Positions 13,353 to 26,925 of a stretch of DNA of 64,000 nucleotides are shown piece by piece. Source of the stretch: Circinella umbellata (taxonomy: Eukaryota; Mucoromycota; Mucoromycetes; Mucorales; Lichtheimiaceae); the NCBI GenBank assembly GCA_025093555.1, contig JAIWNF010000020.1, positions 434,001 through 498,000 on the forward strand. The letters are read 5' to 3'. How positions within the stretch are numbered: position 1 is the first letter of the stretch; every line of letters begins with the position of its first letter. The notes under the pieces are model-generated. The model was not told the origin of the DNA and made no database searches. It was given only the letters and a program-made list of their open reading frames with translations. The translations under genes were made by a program, and so were the position numbers.

Positions 13353-14714
13353 AGAAATATAAAAGGAAGACCTAGAATAAGGGAGCAAATAGCAAACTTA
13401 GCTAACCACCAAAAAAATAAAAAAAAAATAAAAAATTGCTAAGTTACTGCAAACAGGCTTCACAGCATACAACTAATCTCTTCTCTCAGTCAAACTTCTC
13501 TTTCTCAATAGCAGTGCGGAGATTTATAATTTAAGGATTAAAATTATGTACAGTTGACTACTGGATATATTTTGTATGTGTGGCGACACATCCATAAAAG
13601 GACAAAGCAGAGGATGGACGGGAACGTGTCCGTTTGTTGCCCGCGTAAAAGTAAAATGTGTTTTTCAAAGCCATTGTCGTCATAGCGGGACTTATATAAC
13701 TATTTAGTATAAGACCCGTCGAATTAAAAAGCTTTTTTTTTTTTCAATTATATCATTTTATAATTATATTTTATCCGTTTGATGTTTTCAATTTTTTTTA
13801 AACTATTCAGTAAAACGGATATAGTCGAATTTAAATCACAATTGGAGAGATCAGAGAAAAAAAAGAGTAAAAAGTAAAAAGAATTTCTCACGAGAGTGCA
13901 CGAGCCATAAAAATGGATCGTTTCCTATACCGTGGCAAAAAAAAAAAAAAGGCATAGCATTTTCGGGTGAGGCAAATTTTTTCTTTGAAATTCTTAAAAC
14001 TCGTAACGAAAAATAAAAATGCTTTGGCAATCAGAAACAAAGTAAGAATGTACCGAGCTTTTTAATTGTTCAAATTAAGCGTCTGCTAAATTATATCCAT
14101 GTGTACGGATTATTTGTTCCCTTTTGTTCAATTGAATTACATAAAGTGGGACGATAGATTCTTATGCTTTAGTGTAATTCTTGCGTTTGGAACGGGTTTC
14201 TATGGGCACCTTTAGTTTTTTATTAGTTGAAGACATGTGAGCTTGTAGATATAGGATTGTGGGAAAAGGTGTATCATATACCACTCGAAGTTACAAAAGA
14301 TGGAAAAAGTAATGTGGAGTTAGCAAAAGCAATGTTTACCATAAACGTATATGGAGGACGGGATGCTGGTAAAGGCTAAAAAGTCGGAATTTAGAGACGC
14401 AAAGGTATCACGTTTTAGTGTGACAGATGAGTCCAGGCCCCAAGTGGGCCAGAGAAACAAGTATTTTTTGAGTGAAATTTTTTTTTTAGGATGTGGGGGG
14501 AGGGAATTGGGATTATATACTAGCCACCTGGATCGGGACCCAAGCTCCCCAAATCCTTTCCCAGTTTGTCATCATGCCGACACACATGCTTTTTGTTTCT
14601 TTTTTATATAAAAACATATTCAGTTTTGGATTCCTGTAATTTCTTCTTCTCTCTTCCATTTTACTTTACATTTTCATCTCATCATATATCATATTCATTT
14701 TATCTCTCTTTACA
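13353..14714. other. Divergent intergenic region between the kinesin and a small gene
   Basis: This holds the kinesin promoter side and the promoter of the plus-strand gene at 14715. A TATATAAAAA box lies near 14604, about 110 bp before that ATG, followed by a pyrimidine-rich leader (TTCTTCTTCTCTCTTCC). No other gene is visible. Confidence 0.5.
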
Positions 14715-15059
14715 ATGCTTGCTACGTCGACAATGATGTTAGAAAGTTCATCATCCCGCGCTGATGCAACAAATCCACGCCGCCATTCATTTTCATCATT
14801 TGTTCGAAATATCATACTTTTGATATCACCCTCCTCTTCAAACGATGATGGGGAATCAACAACTACAGTCAATGAGCGAAGTGACGATCATAGCGATGAA
14901 GATAAGAAGAATAGTCAATTCTTGGAAATGTATTTCTCTTTTCCAGCACTCGAAGATCCTGATTCTGAAACGAATTCATGTGCAGCAGAACATCATATCC
15001 ACGCCAACAGCAATACTGGTAATTCGTTCATTGTACCAACAAGCCAAGTACTTTGTTGA
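14715..15059 (+). CDS. Small Ser/Asn/Asp-rich protein, unrecognised
   Basis: A single exon encodes 114 aa. I do not recognise a domain. The protein is hydrophilic with an N-terminal Ser-rich part, one moderately hydrophobic patch (FVRNIILLI, about aa 29-37), an acidic stretch (DDHSDEDKK, about aa 57-65) and a C-terminal motif-like segment (FLEMYFSFPALEDPDSE). Support for a real gene: an isolated uninterrupted frame with balanced composition, a TATA-like box and a pyrimidine-rich leader just before the ATG, and an AT-rich 3' flank with AATAAA-like signals near 15538. An antisense frame at 14872-14666 is judged to be its shadow. No function is proposed. Confidence 0.55.
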   Translation: MLATSTMMLESSSSRADATNPRRHSFSSFVRNIILLISPSSSNDDGESTTTVNERSDDHSDEDKKNSQFLEMYFSFPALEDPDSETNSCAAEHHIHANSNTGNSFIVPTSQVLC

Positions 15060-16790
15060 AAACTACAGCTTCTACTATCAGTATTCATCTATTTCTGCTT
15101 CTATAGCAACAATCATCTGTTACAACAAACTACATTCAACATATCATATACCTTTTTTTTTCTTTCTTACCTCATTCTCTAGCATACTTATTATATTACT
15201 ATTATTATCACAACAATTATTACAATTCCACCATTCCGCATGTTTCTCCTTCTTAAATAACGAAAAAACAAATAATAATTACACAACAAATTCTCCATTT
15301 AACCTTCCATCTATTTGAATTCTTCATTTTGTATATTATCATTCAAACCTTTTAACATTTTTCTCTCTCTCTCTCTCTCTCTTTTGTCTCCCATACCCTT
15401 TTTCTCCCCCAAATCAATCCTATGTACAGTATATATTTCGCTTTGAATTATTGGGGTTAAAAATTTAGCCTCTTTTTTTTTATTATTCTTTTATATATGA
15501 AAGATTATTTATGCATGTAAAACAATCAATGATTCAATTAATAAATGAGCTTGAAGCCAATTTGTTGTCTTTTTGCTCAAAAACCACATATATACATATT
15601 ATAATTTTATTTTATTTTCGCACATATTGTATTAAAAAGGCAAACTCGCATGGAAGGAAAGTAGAACAAAGCGGGTTTTAGACTAAAATAAAAAGCGTGG
15701 TTCGGGCCCCTGGATTAGCCGATTTACAGACAGAAAAAGCATGTCAATGGACAAAAAGTTTTTTTGTTTCGTATATCTTAGTCCGATCTTTTTTTTTTTT
15801 TTGGTTGTTGCGCGGCCCCAAAGTAAAACAGCTTTTAACCGGACAAGTTTAGAAAAGGGGATTATGTATTTTCATTTGTTGCTGTGTTTGACAGGATTTT
15901 TTTTAGTTGGCAGATAGGGGATCAATTTTTTTTTCAACACAGGAAAAAAGAAGTGATCGTTTATTTGTTTCCCTCAGCCGGCTTAATTAGGCTTTGTTTG
16001 GTCCCTAAAATAATATTTTTTACATTTGTTTGGATGTGTGTACAAGAAATTTATTTATATCCTCATGACCCTAAAATAATACAATAGGTTTGCCACACCA
16101 CCAACCCGATGAAGAAGGGTGATGTGAATGGTGGTGAGTCACTCTTTCAACCGACCGACGTTATGCCACAATAAAAATAAATCACTAAAATGATACTAAT
16201 AGTATTTTTTGTAGGGAACAAATTTCTTGGCAAAAGGATTAATGAATCATTTCTGTATATAATCATCATTCCCTTTTCTCCGTCTCATCCCTTGCCTTCT
16301 TTTTGAGCAGTTTACGCCAAAAGAAAATAAATAACTCATACGCATGATTGGGGACTGTCTTACAGTTGCATATTATTTTTAACTAAAAGGAAAAAAAATT
16401 GACCATATCATTAATGCATATTACCATTTCAAATGATTTAAGCCTTTGGTTTTTCAACCAACCCCTTTGGATTTTTACAAGTAAAAAAGAAAGAGATAAT
16501 AACCCCATCTCCTTTTTTTTAAAAGATGAAGTCACCATATTAACTTATGATGATGATGTATTGTTTTTTCCGTTTAATTTTCTGCTGTAGATCATACATA
16601 CTCCCCCATAATGATATACGACGTGATTTTGCTGATGATTTCTGTCAATTATGCATCATGAAAGAAAAAAATACGTATTATAATAAAATGAACTAGGCAA
16701 CAAGCTAGTAAATAAACAAATATTGTACCCATATTATTATATTTATTTATTTAGTGTCAAGTACTATAATTTGAATCTACATAATCTTTT
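15060..16790. other. Intergenic, no gene seen
   Basis: It contains a CT dinucleotide run near 15362-15381, homopolymers and short frames rich in F, I and Y. No protein family or RNA gene was recognised. The 3' end of the stomatin-like gene begins at 16791. Confidence 0.5.
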
Positions 16791-18875
16791 TTATGATGAT
16801 TCACGAGGTTCTTGGAATGATGATTCACGTTCAGCAGCCTCAACTAAACCCTTTGTCATTTCATCCTTGATGGATGTCTTGTTACCACCATTTTCATCCG
16901 ATCCTGATGGGAGTTCTGGTGGACTGTTTCCACGACCTTTTGGCTTATTAATAGTATTATAAATCGATAAAGCCTAAAGTATAAAGAAATGTGAGAAATA
17001 AAATTAATCGATATAGAATCTATTTTTTCCTAATTCGCTTGTTCATTGGATCTTAGTGTTACCTGAGCAACCATGGAAGCTGCATCATTGGCAGCTGCTG
17101 GAACAATCATTGTAGTTCCCTCCTTAGCCATCTTTCCAAAGGCATCAACATATTTTTCAGCGACTGTCAAAGAAACAGCATCGGTACCACGATTTTTGCT
17201 AATTGCCACAGCAACTTTTTCAATGCCCCTTGCAGATGCTTGTGCACGAAGTAAAATGGCTTCAGCTTCACCAGATGCTTTATTAATTTGTTCCGCTTTA
17301 TCGGCTTCAGAAGCTAAGATAGTGGCTTGTTTGCGACCTTCCGCTACATTAATTGCAGCTTGTCGTGCACCTATATTGCATAATCATGCAAAGAGAATAT
17401 GTGGGGGTGAAGGGAGGTTAGTTGTTTCTATATCGCTCTAACTATTTCATGAGTTTACTGCTTTAATTTTTTCATTTCACCAATTTGTCATATTATCATT
17501 TATTATAATCACCTTCGGATTCAAGAATTTGTGCACGTTTGGTACGTTCAGCTGATACTTGTTGATGCATAGATTCAACAACCTTAGCAGGAGGATGGAT
17601 ATCACCTAATATAGAATAATGAAATCAATAAAGCTATTTCTTTTCTAATATATTAATATATATTTTTTTTGGTATAATGAACTTTACGGATTTCATAACG
17701 AAGACATTGAATTCCCCAGTCTTCAGACGCGGAGTTGATCGCATCAACAATGTTTGAATTGAGATGAGCTCGTTCTGCCAAAGTACGATCCAAAGTCATT
17801 TGGCCAATTTCTGCACGCATGGTGGTTTGTGCGAGCTGGGTAATCGCAAATTCAGCATCTTCTACTCCATATGAAGCCTAGTTTTGTAAAAAAAAGAAAG
17901 AAAAGATTAGACTCGTCAAAGATACATCATTGTACAACATAAAGTTTGGAAATTCTCCGTGAGCAGATCAAAGATGAAAAGTTATAAAAACAAATAATGC
18001 TAATAAAATATAATAATATTTACCTTGAAAGGATCCATAATCTTGTAATACAAGACGCCATCAAGTTCCAGCGTGACGTTATCTTATGTATTATGATGAT
18101 ATTGTTATGAGTTTGTCTCGAGTTAATTTTCGTGGTTCCCATAGCATCTTTCCATGCAACAGATGATTTTGAGAGCTCTTTTACATCCGCGGAAACCTTT
18201 CTCTTTCCAACAGACTCTAAACATTTATTTTCACACACACAATATAATATATATTTCCAATAAAAACGAGTCTTTACCTTGAGTAATAGCACTTTGACTC
18301 GGTACTTCAATGGCTGTTTCTTTAAGACTTTTAACGTACTTTATACGGTCAAGAATGGGTACCAAAATATTAAGACCAGGTTCAAGCATACGATGAAATT
18401 TTCCCATACGTTCAACAATCCATGCTTCTTGTTGTGGAACAAATTTAATAATCTATGAAGATTTTTGTTATTGTTGTCATTCGCAGTTGTTTTGTTGAAT
18501 TAGTAATAAGTTTGACAGTTGTCGCTGTTGTAGTGGAAAATAATAGACTTACAGTATTTCGTGGTAAGGACTTGCGTTCTACATTTCCCCAGCCTGTTCC
18601 AGAGCCGTTTCCAAATTGTGTTGGTGAACCATAAGAATCATAATCATTATTATAGCCATAACCACTATAAAATCGAGCTCGATTGCAAATAATTGACTAT
18701 TCCATTGAAGAAAAAAAAAATCAGTATATAAATTATATTGTTTAGAAGAGCTAAATTCATTCATATCTTCTAAATTCAATTTATTCTAAACCTTGGTTGC
18801 TGCATTTTGTGCTATTAATCGAGTGCTAATGGGCTGTGCTCGAATTAGAGCACGCGATCGTTGTAAAGATTGCAT
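16791..18875 (-). CDS. STOML2: Stomatin-like protein 2, mitochondrial (SPFH family)
   Basis: This is an inner-membrane SPFH scaffold protein; in animals SLP-2 binds cardiolipin and stabilises prohibitins. Eight exons: 18875-18792, 18696-18553, 18452-18278, 18082-18024, 17877-17688, 17605-17513, 17370-17063 and 16973-16791. All phases agree and the product is 411 aa. The start [19 protein letters not shown] gives a classic mitochondrial presequence rich in R, S and A; an in-frame ATG at 19001 would add a less typical 42-aa extension. The SPFH core is clear: [77 protein letters not shown]. The helical region follows ([37 protein letters not shown]). A GN- and Y-rich linker (about aa 35-70) precedes the SPFH domain. 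Confidence 0.95.
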
Positions 18876-20510
18876 TTTTTTTTTTCGAGAAGTTGCTTTA
18901 TTTGAAAAAAGGGTGCCCTGTAGCAGGATTTTGGGACGCGTGTATGCTCTTTGTGCGGAGTCAAAGAAGATTATTGGACCAAACAATGAATTTGTTCTCA
19001 TAATGCAAAGACAGTGAACTAAGTCAAATTCATTGTTATAATAAAAACCAGTTGAATAGGGTCGCTAAGTACATTTATTTATTTTCATGAGTTTTATAGC
19101 AATGTTTTTATTAAAACAATAACGAAGATAAAAAGTCAAAGCGGGGGAAACCACCGTCACCAACTTTACTGATAAATGACAACAGACTAGAATTAAGAAA
19201 GGTATATCATATGATATGACGTGCTTTAAAGATGATACAGTGTAATGTGGGCAGATTAGATCTAAGGCTTACCTGGAAAGCATTTTGTAAATTCCAGATT
19301 CACTCCGTTACGGCTGTGACAATCAACGTAGTAACGACAATGATCAGGCAGTAACCAAGACAATATGTTAATCTACTGCTGATAATCATCATAGGAAACA
19401 CAACAGTATATGACACTTGCACATGAAAAGACAAGAAGATCAAACGTGGCTAATTTTAAGAATTAGTATAACAACATATAAACATGTGAAGTTAATAATA
19501 CAAGACCATCATCAGCCTGTGTATTATTAATTGTTGTTGTTGTTGTTGTCACTCTGACTTTTTCATTTCCTCTGGTAATGGAAACGATAATACTAAACAA
19601 CAAGTATGTAGTACCCAAAAATGAATCGTATGACTTTTTTCATTCAACTTCATTTCTTTATAGTACAACAATAGAAAATTCAACTTTTAAAATTTAATTT
19701 GACATGTGATACTGCCCTGTGCGTAATAAAAACAAGAAAAAAAACCATAAATATTTGAAACAATCAAGCAACTTAAATAATATGTTTACAAAAAATGAAA
19801 GATGGATTATTTTATTTACCGTTTATATAGTTTTGAGATAAACCGGGTAAACACTTTTTAGGGATGGAGGAAACGTTGGTAATGATCGGTGTAATAAAAA
19901 AAAATAAGGGTCAAGGTATGGAATAAACACTTTTGAGCGGGGTAGTTTCAACTCAATAGTGTATTCTATGATAGATATAAAAAAAAAGCATGGAACAGCT
20001 GCGTTGTACAAGTCCGTTTTGATTTGTGGAGAAGGAAATTTCGTCTCGGCAAATATGTATTGTGCGATTTGTAAGGGTGAATTTGATGTAAAACGGATGA
20101 AATAATCTTCCGCATACATTTGTATATATGTGGTAAAATTAAAAAACATAGTTTGACAGGTTTTTTTTCTCATCAGGACTTTTTCAAATAATATTACGGC
20201 TTTGAATTCCTTTTATGATTGTGTATTGTGATATATATGTGATTGATAAGTTTTTTGTGATATTCAAATAAAATGATACGTTTTTTTTTTCTCCACATTT
20301 TTTTTTCCAACATATTTGGGCGGAGTAAACAAAGATAATGATATAATGTTCTTGCTGACACAGAGAAATGCTCTGGGAAACCATGTAACCAAGCGGTAAT
20401 CCATTAGTAAAGCGAAATGCATTGAAGATCCGATTCTTATAAAAGCTCAGATTTTTCCCCGCTTTTTGCATCCATTGAAACCTTTTTTCACTTTTTATTT
20501 ACATTTCGAA
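18876..20510. other. Divergent intergenic region between SLP-2 and acyl-CoA oxidase
   Basis: It holds the promoters of both flanking genes. A short trinucleotide tract (TTG repeats near 19530) is present. Open frames on the minus strand are F/Y/I-rich and not protein-like. No distinct element was recognised. Confidence 0.5.
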
Positions 20511-23302
20511 ATGGCAACTGACAATAACGCCCCCATCAGATTCCCCAATCTTCCACCAAAGGGTCCCGATGGCGACTTACTTTTGGCCGCTGAACGTGCA
20601 AAGGCAACCTTTGACGTAAAAGAGCTTTCAAAAATCATGTACACCGAAGAATATTTGCACAAAATGGATAAGGTTCTCGATGTTCTTGAAAACGATCCTG
20701 CATTTGATAAGTCTGATCGTTATCACTATAGCCGTCCTGAAAAGATGGCTGCCTCTTTATGGAAGGATAAGCGTCTTATCGAACTTACAAAGTACGTAAA
20801 TGCGTTATTCTATTACATTTTTTAACATATATAAAGCGGATGGAATAATTAAGTGTATCGTTGCATTCTTTTTTTTTAGGGAGCACAACTGGGATCAACA
20901 AGATGTCGATATTGCCAACTTCTTATACGATATGTCTACTCCTGTAAGCATAATAATAATAAAAAAAATACAAAGCAATCTTATCTTCGAGAATGCAATT
21001 TCTAATGTAATTGTTTTTGTCTTTTTTTTTTTTTGATAGTTCACTCTTCATTATCAAATGTTCATTCCTACTTTGAAGAATCAAACCACCGATGAACAAA
21101 AGAAGCTTTTCCTCGAACCAGCATTGAAGCATCATATCATTGGCTGTTATGCTCAAACTGAGGTTGGTTTTCAAGAGTCAATTACAAATTGCAAATTGAG
21201 AAAATGGGAACGAAAAAAGAGTTATGGTTTATTGACAGTTTAACCTTTTTCTTAAAAATGATTTTTTTTTAGCTTGGCCACGGTTCCAACGTTCAAGGTT
21301 TGGAAACTACTGCTACTTATATCAACGAAACTAACGAATTCGAAATCCATTCCCCCTCCTTGACTGCTTCCAAATGGTGGATCGGTGGTCTTGGTCGTGC
21401 TGCCAACCACGCCATTGTTATGGCTCGTCTTATTTTAAATGGTAAGGACTTTGGCCCTCATCCCTTCTGCGTTCAAATCCGTAGCCTCGAAGACCACACA
21501 CCTTTGCCCGGTGTCACTGTCGGTGATCTTGGTCCCAAGTTCGGTTTCAACAGTGTCGATAACGGTTTCATTATGTTCGATAAATATCGTGTTCCCCACG
21601 TTACGTTCTTGGCCAAGTACTCTCAAGTAAAGGTTGGATCCGGTGAATATGTCAAGGTAACTTATATTATACGCAAATATATTCATTTATTTATAAAAGA
21701 TAATTAAGAACCAACAATGGATGAACAATTTGCTATTATTATTTTTATTATTTTAGCCACCAAACGCTAAGCTCTCATATGGTACCATGGTTTGGGTTCG
21801 TGCAAATATTGTCTTGAGTAAGTTTAGAAAAATAATAAGGTTTATCGGATACTATATAAGCCGAGGAGAAGGAAGATTGTACAACATACTTTGGAAGGAA
21901 ATCAGGAAAAAGAATATTTTACTTACCTTATTTTTGTGTAACAATGAAAAATTATAGGTGTACGTATGGCTATTGCAAGAGCTGCTACCGTTGCTGTACG
22001 CTATTCTGCTGTACGTAAGCAATTCGTTGATGCTGCCAATCCCCGTAAATGGGATAATGCAGTTATTGAAACACCTGTCTTGGATTATACCATGCAACAA
22101 TATCGTCTTTTGCCTGCTGTTGCTTCTGCATATGCATGCTACTTCACTGGCCGTGATATGATGCGTCTTTATGAATTAAACCAATCTGAAATGGCTAAGG
22201 GTAATTTTGGTCTTCTTGCTGACTTGCATGCCAGTTCCTCGGGTTTGAAGTCGCTCACCACTACCATGGCCGCTAGCACCATTGAAGATATGCGCAGAGC
22301 ATGTGGTGGTCACGGTTACAGTATGTTCTCTGGTTTGGGTATGTTCTATCAAGATTATCTCCCTAATGTTACTGTAAGTATTTTTAAAATGGATGGGTGA
22401 TAGGTTTAGTTATTCATTCAACTTTTTCTGTGATATTAATTGATAATTATATATTTTTTATAACAATAGTGGGAAGGTGATAACTACATCTTGACTCAAC
22501 AAACTGCTCGTTATCTTTTGAAAACTTACCGTAACGTTGTCGCTGGTAAGGCAGTTGCTTCTGAATACAACTTTACTATCAACTATTTGACCCAATATCT
22601 CGAAAACCCTAATGCCAAGTGCCCTGCCACCACTGGTACGGATTTGCTTAATCCTGAATTGATCTTGGCTGCATTTGGTTTCCGTGCCGCCTATGGTATT
22701 GCCAAAACTGCCGAATTGATTGATAACAAGGGCCAATCCTGGAACTCTATGCTTGTTGAAATCAACCGTATCTCTCGCGCTCACTGCCAATATATGTTGG
22801 TCCGTACTTTCATTGTTTCTCTTCAAAACGACGAGCGATTGGCTAAGCCCGAAAACCGCAACTTACTCAAGGTTCTCCGTAGCTTGGCATCGTTGTTCGC
22901 TTTATACACTATTGAACAAGAATTGGGTGAATTCGTCACCTCTGGTTACTTGAACTCTGACCAAGCTGCCATGTTGAAGCAACAAGTCATTGCTTTGTTA
23001 GAAGAAATTCGACCCAATTCTGTTGCATTAGTTGATGCTTTCGCTCTTCCTGATTATTATCTCAACTCTGCTCTTGGTCGCTATGACGGCAAAGTGTAAG
23101 TACCAAAAAAAAAAAAGGAAATATAACAATAATGTGCTGACTTATTTCTATTTTATTTTATAGATACCAAGATTATACACGCCAAGCCGAGAACGAACCA
23201 CTCAATAAAAAGCTCGTTGTTGATGGTTATGAACAATTCATCAAGCCCTTGGTTCACGATGGTTTGAAGAATGGCGCTGGCGCTCAAGCTGCTAAGCTTT
23301 AA
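20511..23302 (+). CDS. POX1: Acyl-CoA oxidase, peroxisomal (PTS1)
   Basis: This enzyme catalyses the first step of peroxisomal beta-oxidation: an acyl-CoA becomes trans-2-enoyl-CoA, and FAD passes electrons to O2 giving H2O2. Eight exons: 20511-20791, 20880-20943, 21040-21162, 21273-21656, 21757-21817, 21958-22373, 22470-23095 and 23164-23302. They join without a frame break to 697 aa, the usual length. Family signatures: GCYAQTELGHGSN at about aa 149-161 (across an intron), KWWIGGLGRAANHA, RSLEDHTPLPGV, and CGGHGYS at about aa 420. The C terminus is ...AAKL, with AKL acting as a type-1 peroxisomal targeting signal. Codons are C-rich and optimised, as in the ribosomal gene, suggesting strong expression. 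The start ATG follows a T-rich leader (ACATTTCGAAATGG). Confidence 0.97.
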
Positions 23303-24301
23303 ACAACCCTTCTTTTGTGATACCGCCAATTGAATTTTTTTTTAGTTCATCTATTTTCTTTCTTTTTCCTCTTCTCTTGTATATTCTGCTTTGTAATTTT
23401 GTTTTCACTCTTCATTGTTTTCCTTGCTGTATAGCTTATATTATACATCTTAATCTAGATAGACAGGGATTTTTTCCTGAAAATATAGATCTTATACACT
23501 TTTATCAATTATAAAATGTCGATATTATTTATTAAAAAATATTTGTTCAAAAGCATAAACATTTGATGCGTTTTAAGATTTTGCATTGATTCCTAACGTC
23601 TTGTCAATATGACCAGCCTATTACTTTTCTAAGGTTCTGTCCTACAAATATTTCTGTTCCATGATTACCCGTTTTAGGGTCACGCAATTGCAGCGAAAAA
23701 TAAAATATTGCATCATTCACCTTATTTTAATCATCACGGATAATGAAAAAAAATGTATTTTTAACTGTTGTTTTTTTGATGTACAAGTAGATAAGTAAAA
23801 ATAATACTTCTTTCCCACACCATTTCTACCACTTTTACCTCTTAAGTTTTTGAAAGAAGTTGTTAGCTACGCATTGATTATAGATATGGTGATCATGGTG
23901 GAGAAAAAAGACCTTCATAAACGAACAGAAAATGAGTTTGATGTTCAAGGAATAATTAGACTGTTCGAGTACCTTGTGCAAGTAGCATATAAAAAAGAAT
24001 ATAAAAAAAGACAATAATAAATAAAGATAAAGAAGAAAATTGACCAGAAGAAGTTATCTGTGTTATTATAGTAGTGTATGTTAAATACATAATAAACTCA
24101 TTTGATGACGGTTAGCGAGTACGTAATTCATGCACTTTTTTAAATCAGTTTCTACTCTAGGTATATAACCTCATCAACTTTATTCGTAACTGCGTAATGT
24201 TAATATCAAGTTTCATTTTCTATTTAATAAAATATTTTAACCCCCAAACGTTGTGTTTTTTCTGTCCTTTACAAAGAAGCTAAAAGTCATAACCATTTCT
24301 A
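23303..24301. other. Intergenic 3' flank of acyl-CoA oxidase
   Basis: AT-rich sequence with no gene-like frame. The first ~150 bp are T-rich and probably hold the poly(A) region of the oxidase gene. Confidence 0.5.
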
Positions 24302-24783
24302 TCAAAGGGATTTGCTACGGACACCCCAAAAAATACTATATTAGGTAATTTCAATCCTTACGGACACCCCACTTTTATATTTTTTCAAAGATACATAACA
24401 ATCTGATATAATTACGTCGTATCCAGCCATTTATACATTATATACACAGTTATTATTGTTATATAACTTAAAAATGTTTATAAAACTTATATTAGCAGTT
24501 CAACTTTTTATAAAGATCGCTCAATATTTCTAATCTTCTCTTACTAAACCGTTATGTACACAAATGAGAGCTGTAGTCCACACGGACACAAGACAAACAA
24601 CAAGGAATAATGTGTACTCTTAATGATATATATGAGTGGTCATCAAATAAGGAGCAATATTGGTGTTGATAACGCTAGTACTCTAGTTTACATGGTCTAA
24701 GAAGTTGTTTGACAGTTTTTTATTTGTGGGGTGTCCGTAAGGTCAAAATATGAGGTGTCCGTAGCAATTCCTCTATTCAAAGG
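24302..24783. mobile_element. Non-autonomous inverted-repeat element (MITE-like) with double GGACACCCC ends
   Basis: The left end (about 24308-24372) has two copies of TACGGACACCCC, at about 24316 and 24359. The right end (about 24727-24773) has two inverted copies, at about 24728-24739 and 24753-24763. The outer motif reads GGRATTTGCTACGGACACC or GGAATTGCTACGGACACC. The ~350 bp between them have no coding capacity. The flanks share CTAT(T)CAAAGGG (24299-24309 and 24772-24783), a possible imperfect target duplication. This looks like a short foldback or MITE-type DNA element. The family is unknown to me. Confidence 0.6.
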
Positions 24784-25176
24784 GTATTATATATTCATAG
24801 AAGACACAGATCAATTTTTTTTATTGCAGCACTTTATAAAAAAATAACCGCAACTACTGTACTATTAATGGGGATGGAAGCAATTAACATCTATCATGTA
24901 GTATGTTGGATGCACAAGATTTTTTTTTTCGAATGTGGTATTGGATGATACGAAATAATCTTTCTTCATCAATCGTTTTGATATTACAAATAAGAAATGT
25001 TGAATGACCGGTGTTAAAGACCATTAAATAAAATTATGACCATTACATATGGTCCAAAAACAAAGAAGTAAAATATTTTTTTTTATCTGGCTTGATAATT
25101 AGTAGGTTGTTAAGATAAATTAAAAGAATCACATTAAAAGAATTACTAATTAAACATTTTATATTTGATATATCTA

Positions 25177-26396
25177 TTATTGAATAGAATGATCCATCTT
25201 GTTATCTGCACCAGGTATTTTATGATCAGCAGGGTTTGCATTTGCTTCATAAACTATTTTTTGATTGAAGGTAGAATGAATTAGTACAACGTATGATCTT
25301 ATTATTATTATTATTATTTCTTCCTTCAACTTTGAAGACGATTATTTACCTGTAATAATTGGATCCCGTTTGATCTAATCAATTGATAGATTAATAATAT
25401 CGATAAGTCATTTTACTGATCTCTTTTATTTCTTGTATTCTCATTCATATAGTAAAAAAAAATATTCTTACCTCTGTCCATTCACCTTTGAAACCCACAA
25501 ATCGAATAATACTTGTGTCATCTCCAAAATTCTCAGGGAAGTACAATGTGATATCTCGAACACTTGTAAATTTTGTAATTCTATATATTATTTACATGTA
25601 CAAGTATGTCAATAATATATGTAAACATCATATATATCTATATATCTACCAAACACTTTATTTACCTTGTAGCATATTCGATTACATCATCTGAACCTTC
25701 TACAAGTTCCCAAGTTTGTACCGGTGTGTAGCTTTCAGCAGCATCAAAATCAACATCATCCCTGTTGATAAAACTATTTGAAAATTATATATAGATGTTA
25801 ACATTGTCATGTATCAAGATGATTCCAAATGCAAAACAGTTCAATCCAAAATAATACTCACACTTTCATTGAAGAAGGAGCTTGATCACCTCGATCCGTT
25901 CTTAAACAAATCGAACGAAGTTTGACACTACCAGTAAACCTTTGTATATATATATAAAGCAAGTCTACATTAATATAATTCAAAGTTCAAGATCCTTTTT
26001 TTTTTCGTATATATTGATGATTATGTATTGGGGAGCTGCACCTGTATCAAAATATTTTTGTTATATTATACTCACGGAACAAACAAGATCAATTGTTCGT
26101 CTGCATCACTTTCCACAAACTATAATAACAGGCACGACGCGATGAGTTTTATAGAAAATAACATATAATAAAGAAAAAAAAAGGATCGGATTTTACATGT
26201 AATATTCAATTACCTTTTCGTTCTCCATTCGTTCGTTCCATGGTTTAATGACAGTTTTGCCACTACCAGGTACAGTCTCATTTAGACAGCGAACATTATC
26301 TCGGTCAATACGTGAATAGAGTAAGAATTGATCACCAGCTTCGGGTAAATCTTCATGATCGTGTTCACAGGATTCGCCGTGACAATGGTGACTCAT
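25177..26396 (-). CDS. PITHD1: PITH domain-containing protein (PITHD1-like)
   Basis: This is a small PITH-domain protein. The PITH fold also ends the proteasome-associated thioredoxin TXNL1, and stand-alone members are conserved in eukaryotes with poorly defined function. Seven exons: 26396-26214, 26119-26076, 25939-25862, 25761-25666, 25580-25472, 25374-25350 and 25253-25177. They give 203 aa, close to human PITHD1 (211). The N terminus is His/Cys-rich (MSHHCHGESCEHDHED), as in the family. It is followed by LYSRIDRDNVRCLNE, GSGKTVIKPW, FVESDADEQLILFVPFTGSVKL, the core RITKFTSVRDITLYF and FVGFKGEWTE, and the C-terminal VYEANANPADH. The sixth exon has only 25 nt. The gene lies downstream of repeat copy A, in the same orientation as the coding exons in that copy. 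Confidence 0.95.
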
Positions 26397-26925
26397 GTTT
26401 ATGTGTTTATATATAAATGTTCAAATAGAAAGAAATAGAAGCAATAAAAAAAATAGGCAAGCAACATCCCGATATTTGTTTGATAAAAAAAAAGATCCAA
26501 ATTTGGAAATTGTTATTTTATGCATGATTACACCCACCAAGTAATAGTCTTTTTTTTTATTATTATGTAAGTAAATACGTGAAAAAATAAATGTAGGAAT
26601 GATATTAGCACGATTTATATATTATAAAATGTTGAGAGAAGCTATTATTTTCTCTTTTTACATGTCTGCTTGAGTAATTGGTGACCAGTAGTGCGAGAAA
26701 AAAAACATCCGCAGAGGATTAGGAATATTGCGAAATATTGCGACCATTCAGATGAGGTAAAATGTTTAAGATTATATGCGCAAAATAAAAATAAAATAAA
26801 ATAAAGTGGGGTACGATCGTACGTACATTGCTAAAATTTTTCTTCGTCCATGGATACGGATGGTGCGAAGATTTTGCTGATCAAAATTCAGCTGTCAATA
26901 GTTTCGCTTCACTAAAAATATCAAT
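26397..26925. other. Intergenic between PITH gene and repeat copy A
   Basis: AT-rich, no gene seen. It includes the upstream region of the PITH gene. An ATCGTACGTACATTG stretch lies near 26816. Confidence 0.45.

Noticed and set aside
18876..19001. Longer N terminus for the stomatin-like protein from ATG at 19001
   Set aside because: The downstream ATG (18875) gives a typical mitochondrial presequence; the extension contains acidic and hydrophobic residues unlike a presequence.
21435..21686. Minus-strand frame inside acyl-CoA oxidase
   Set aside because: Lies opposite an exon with a strong family match.
22458..22826. 122-codon minus-strand frame inside acyl-CoA oxidase
   Set aside because: Opposite exon 7 of the oxidase; no independent evidence.
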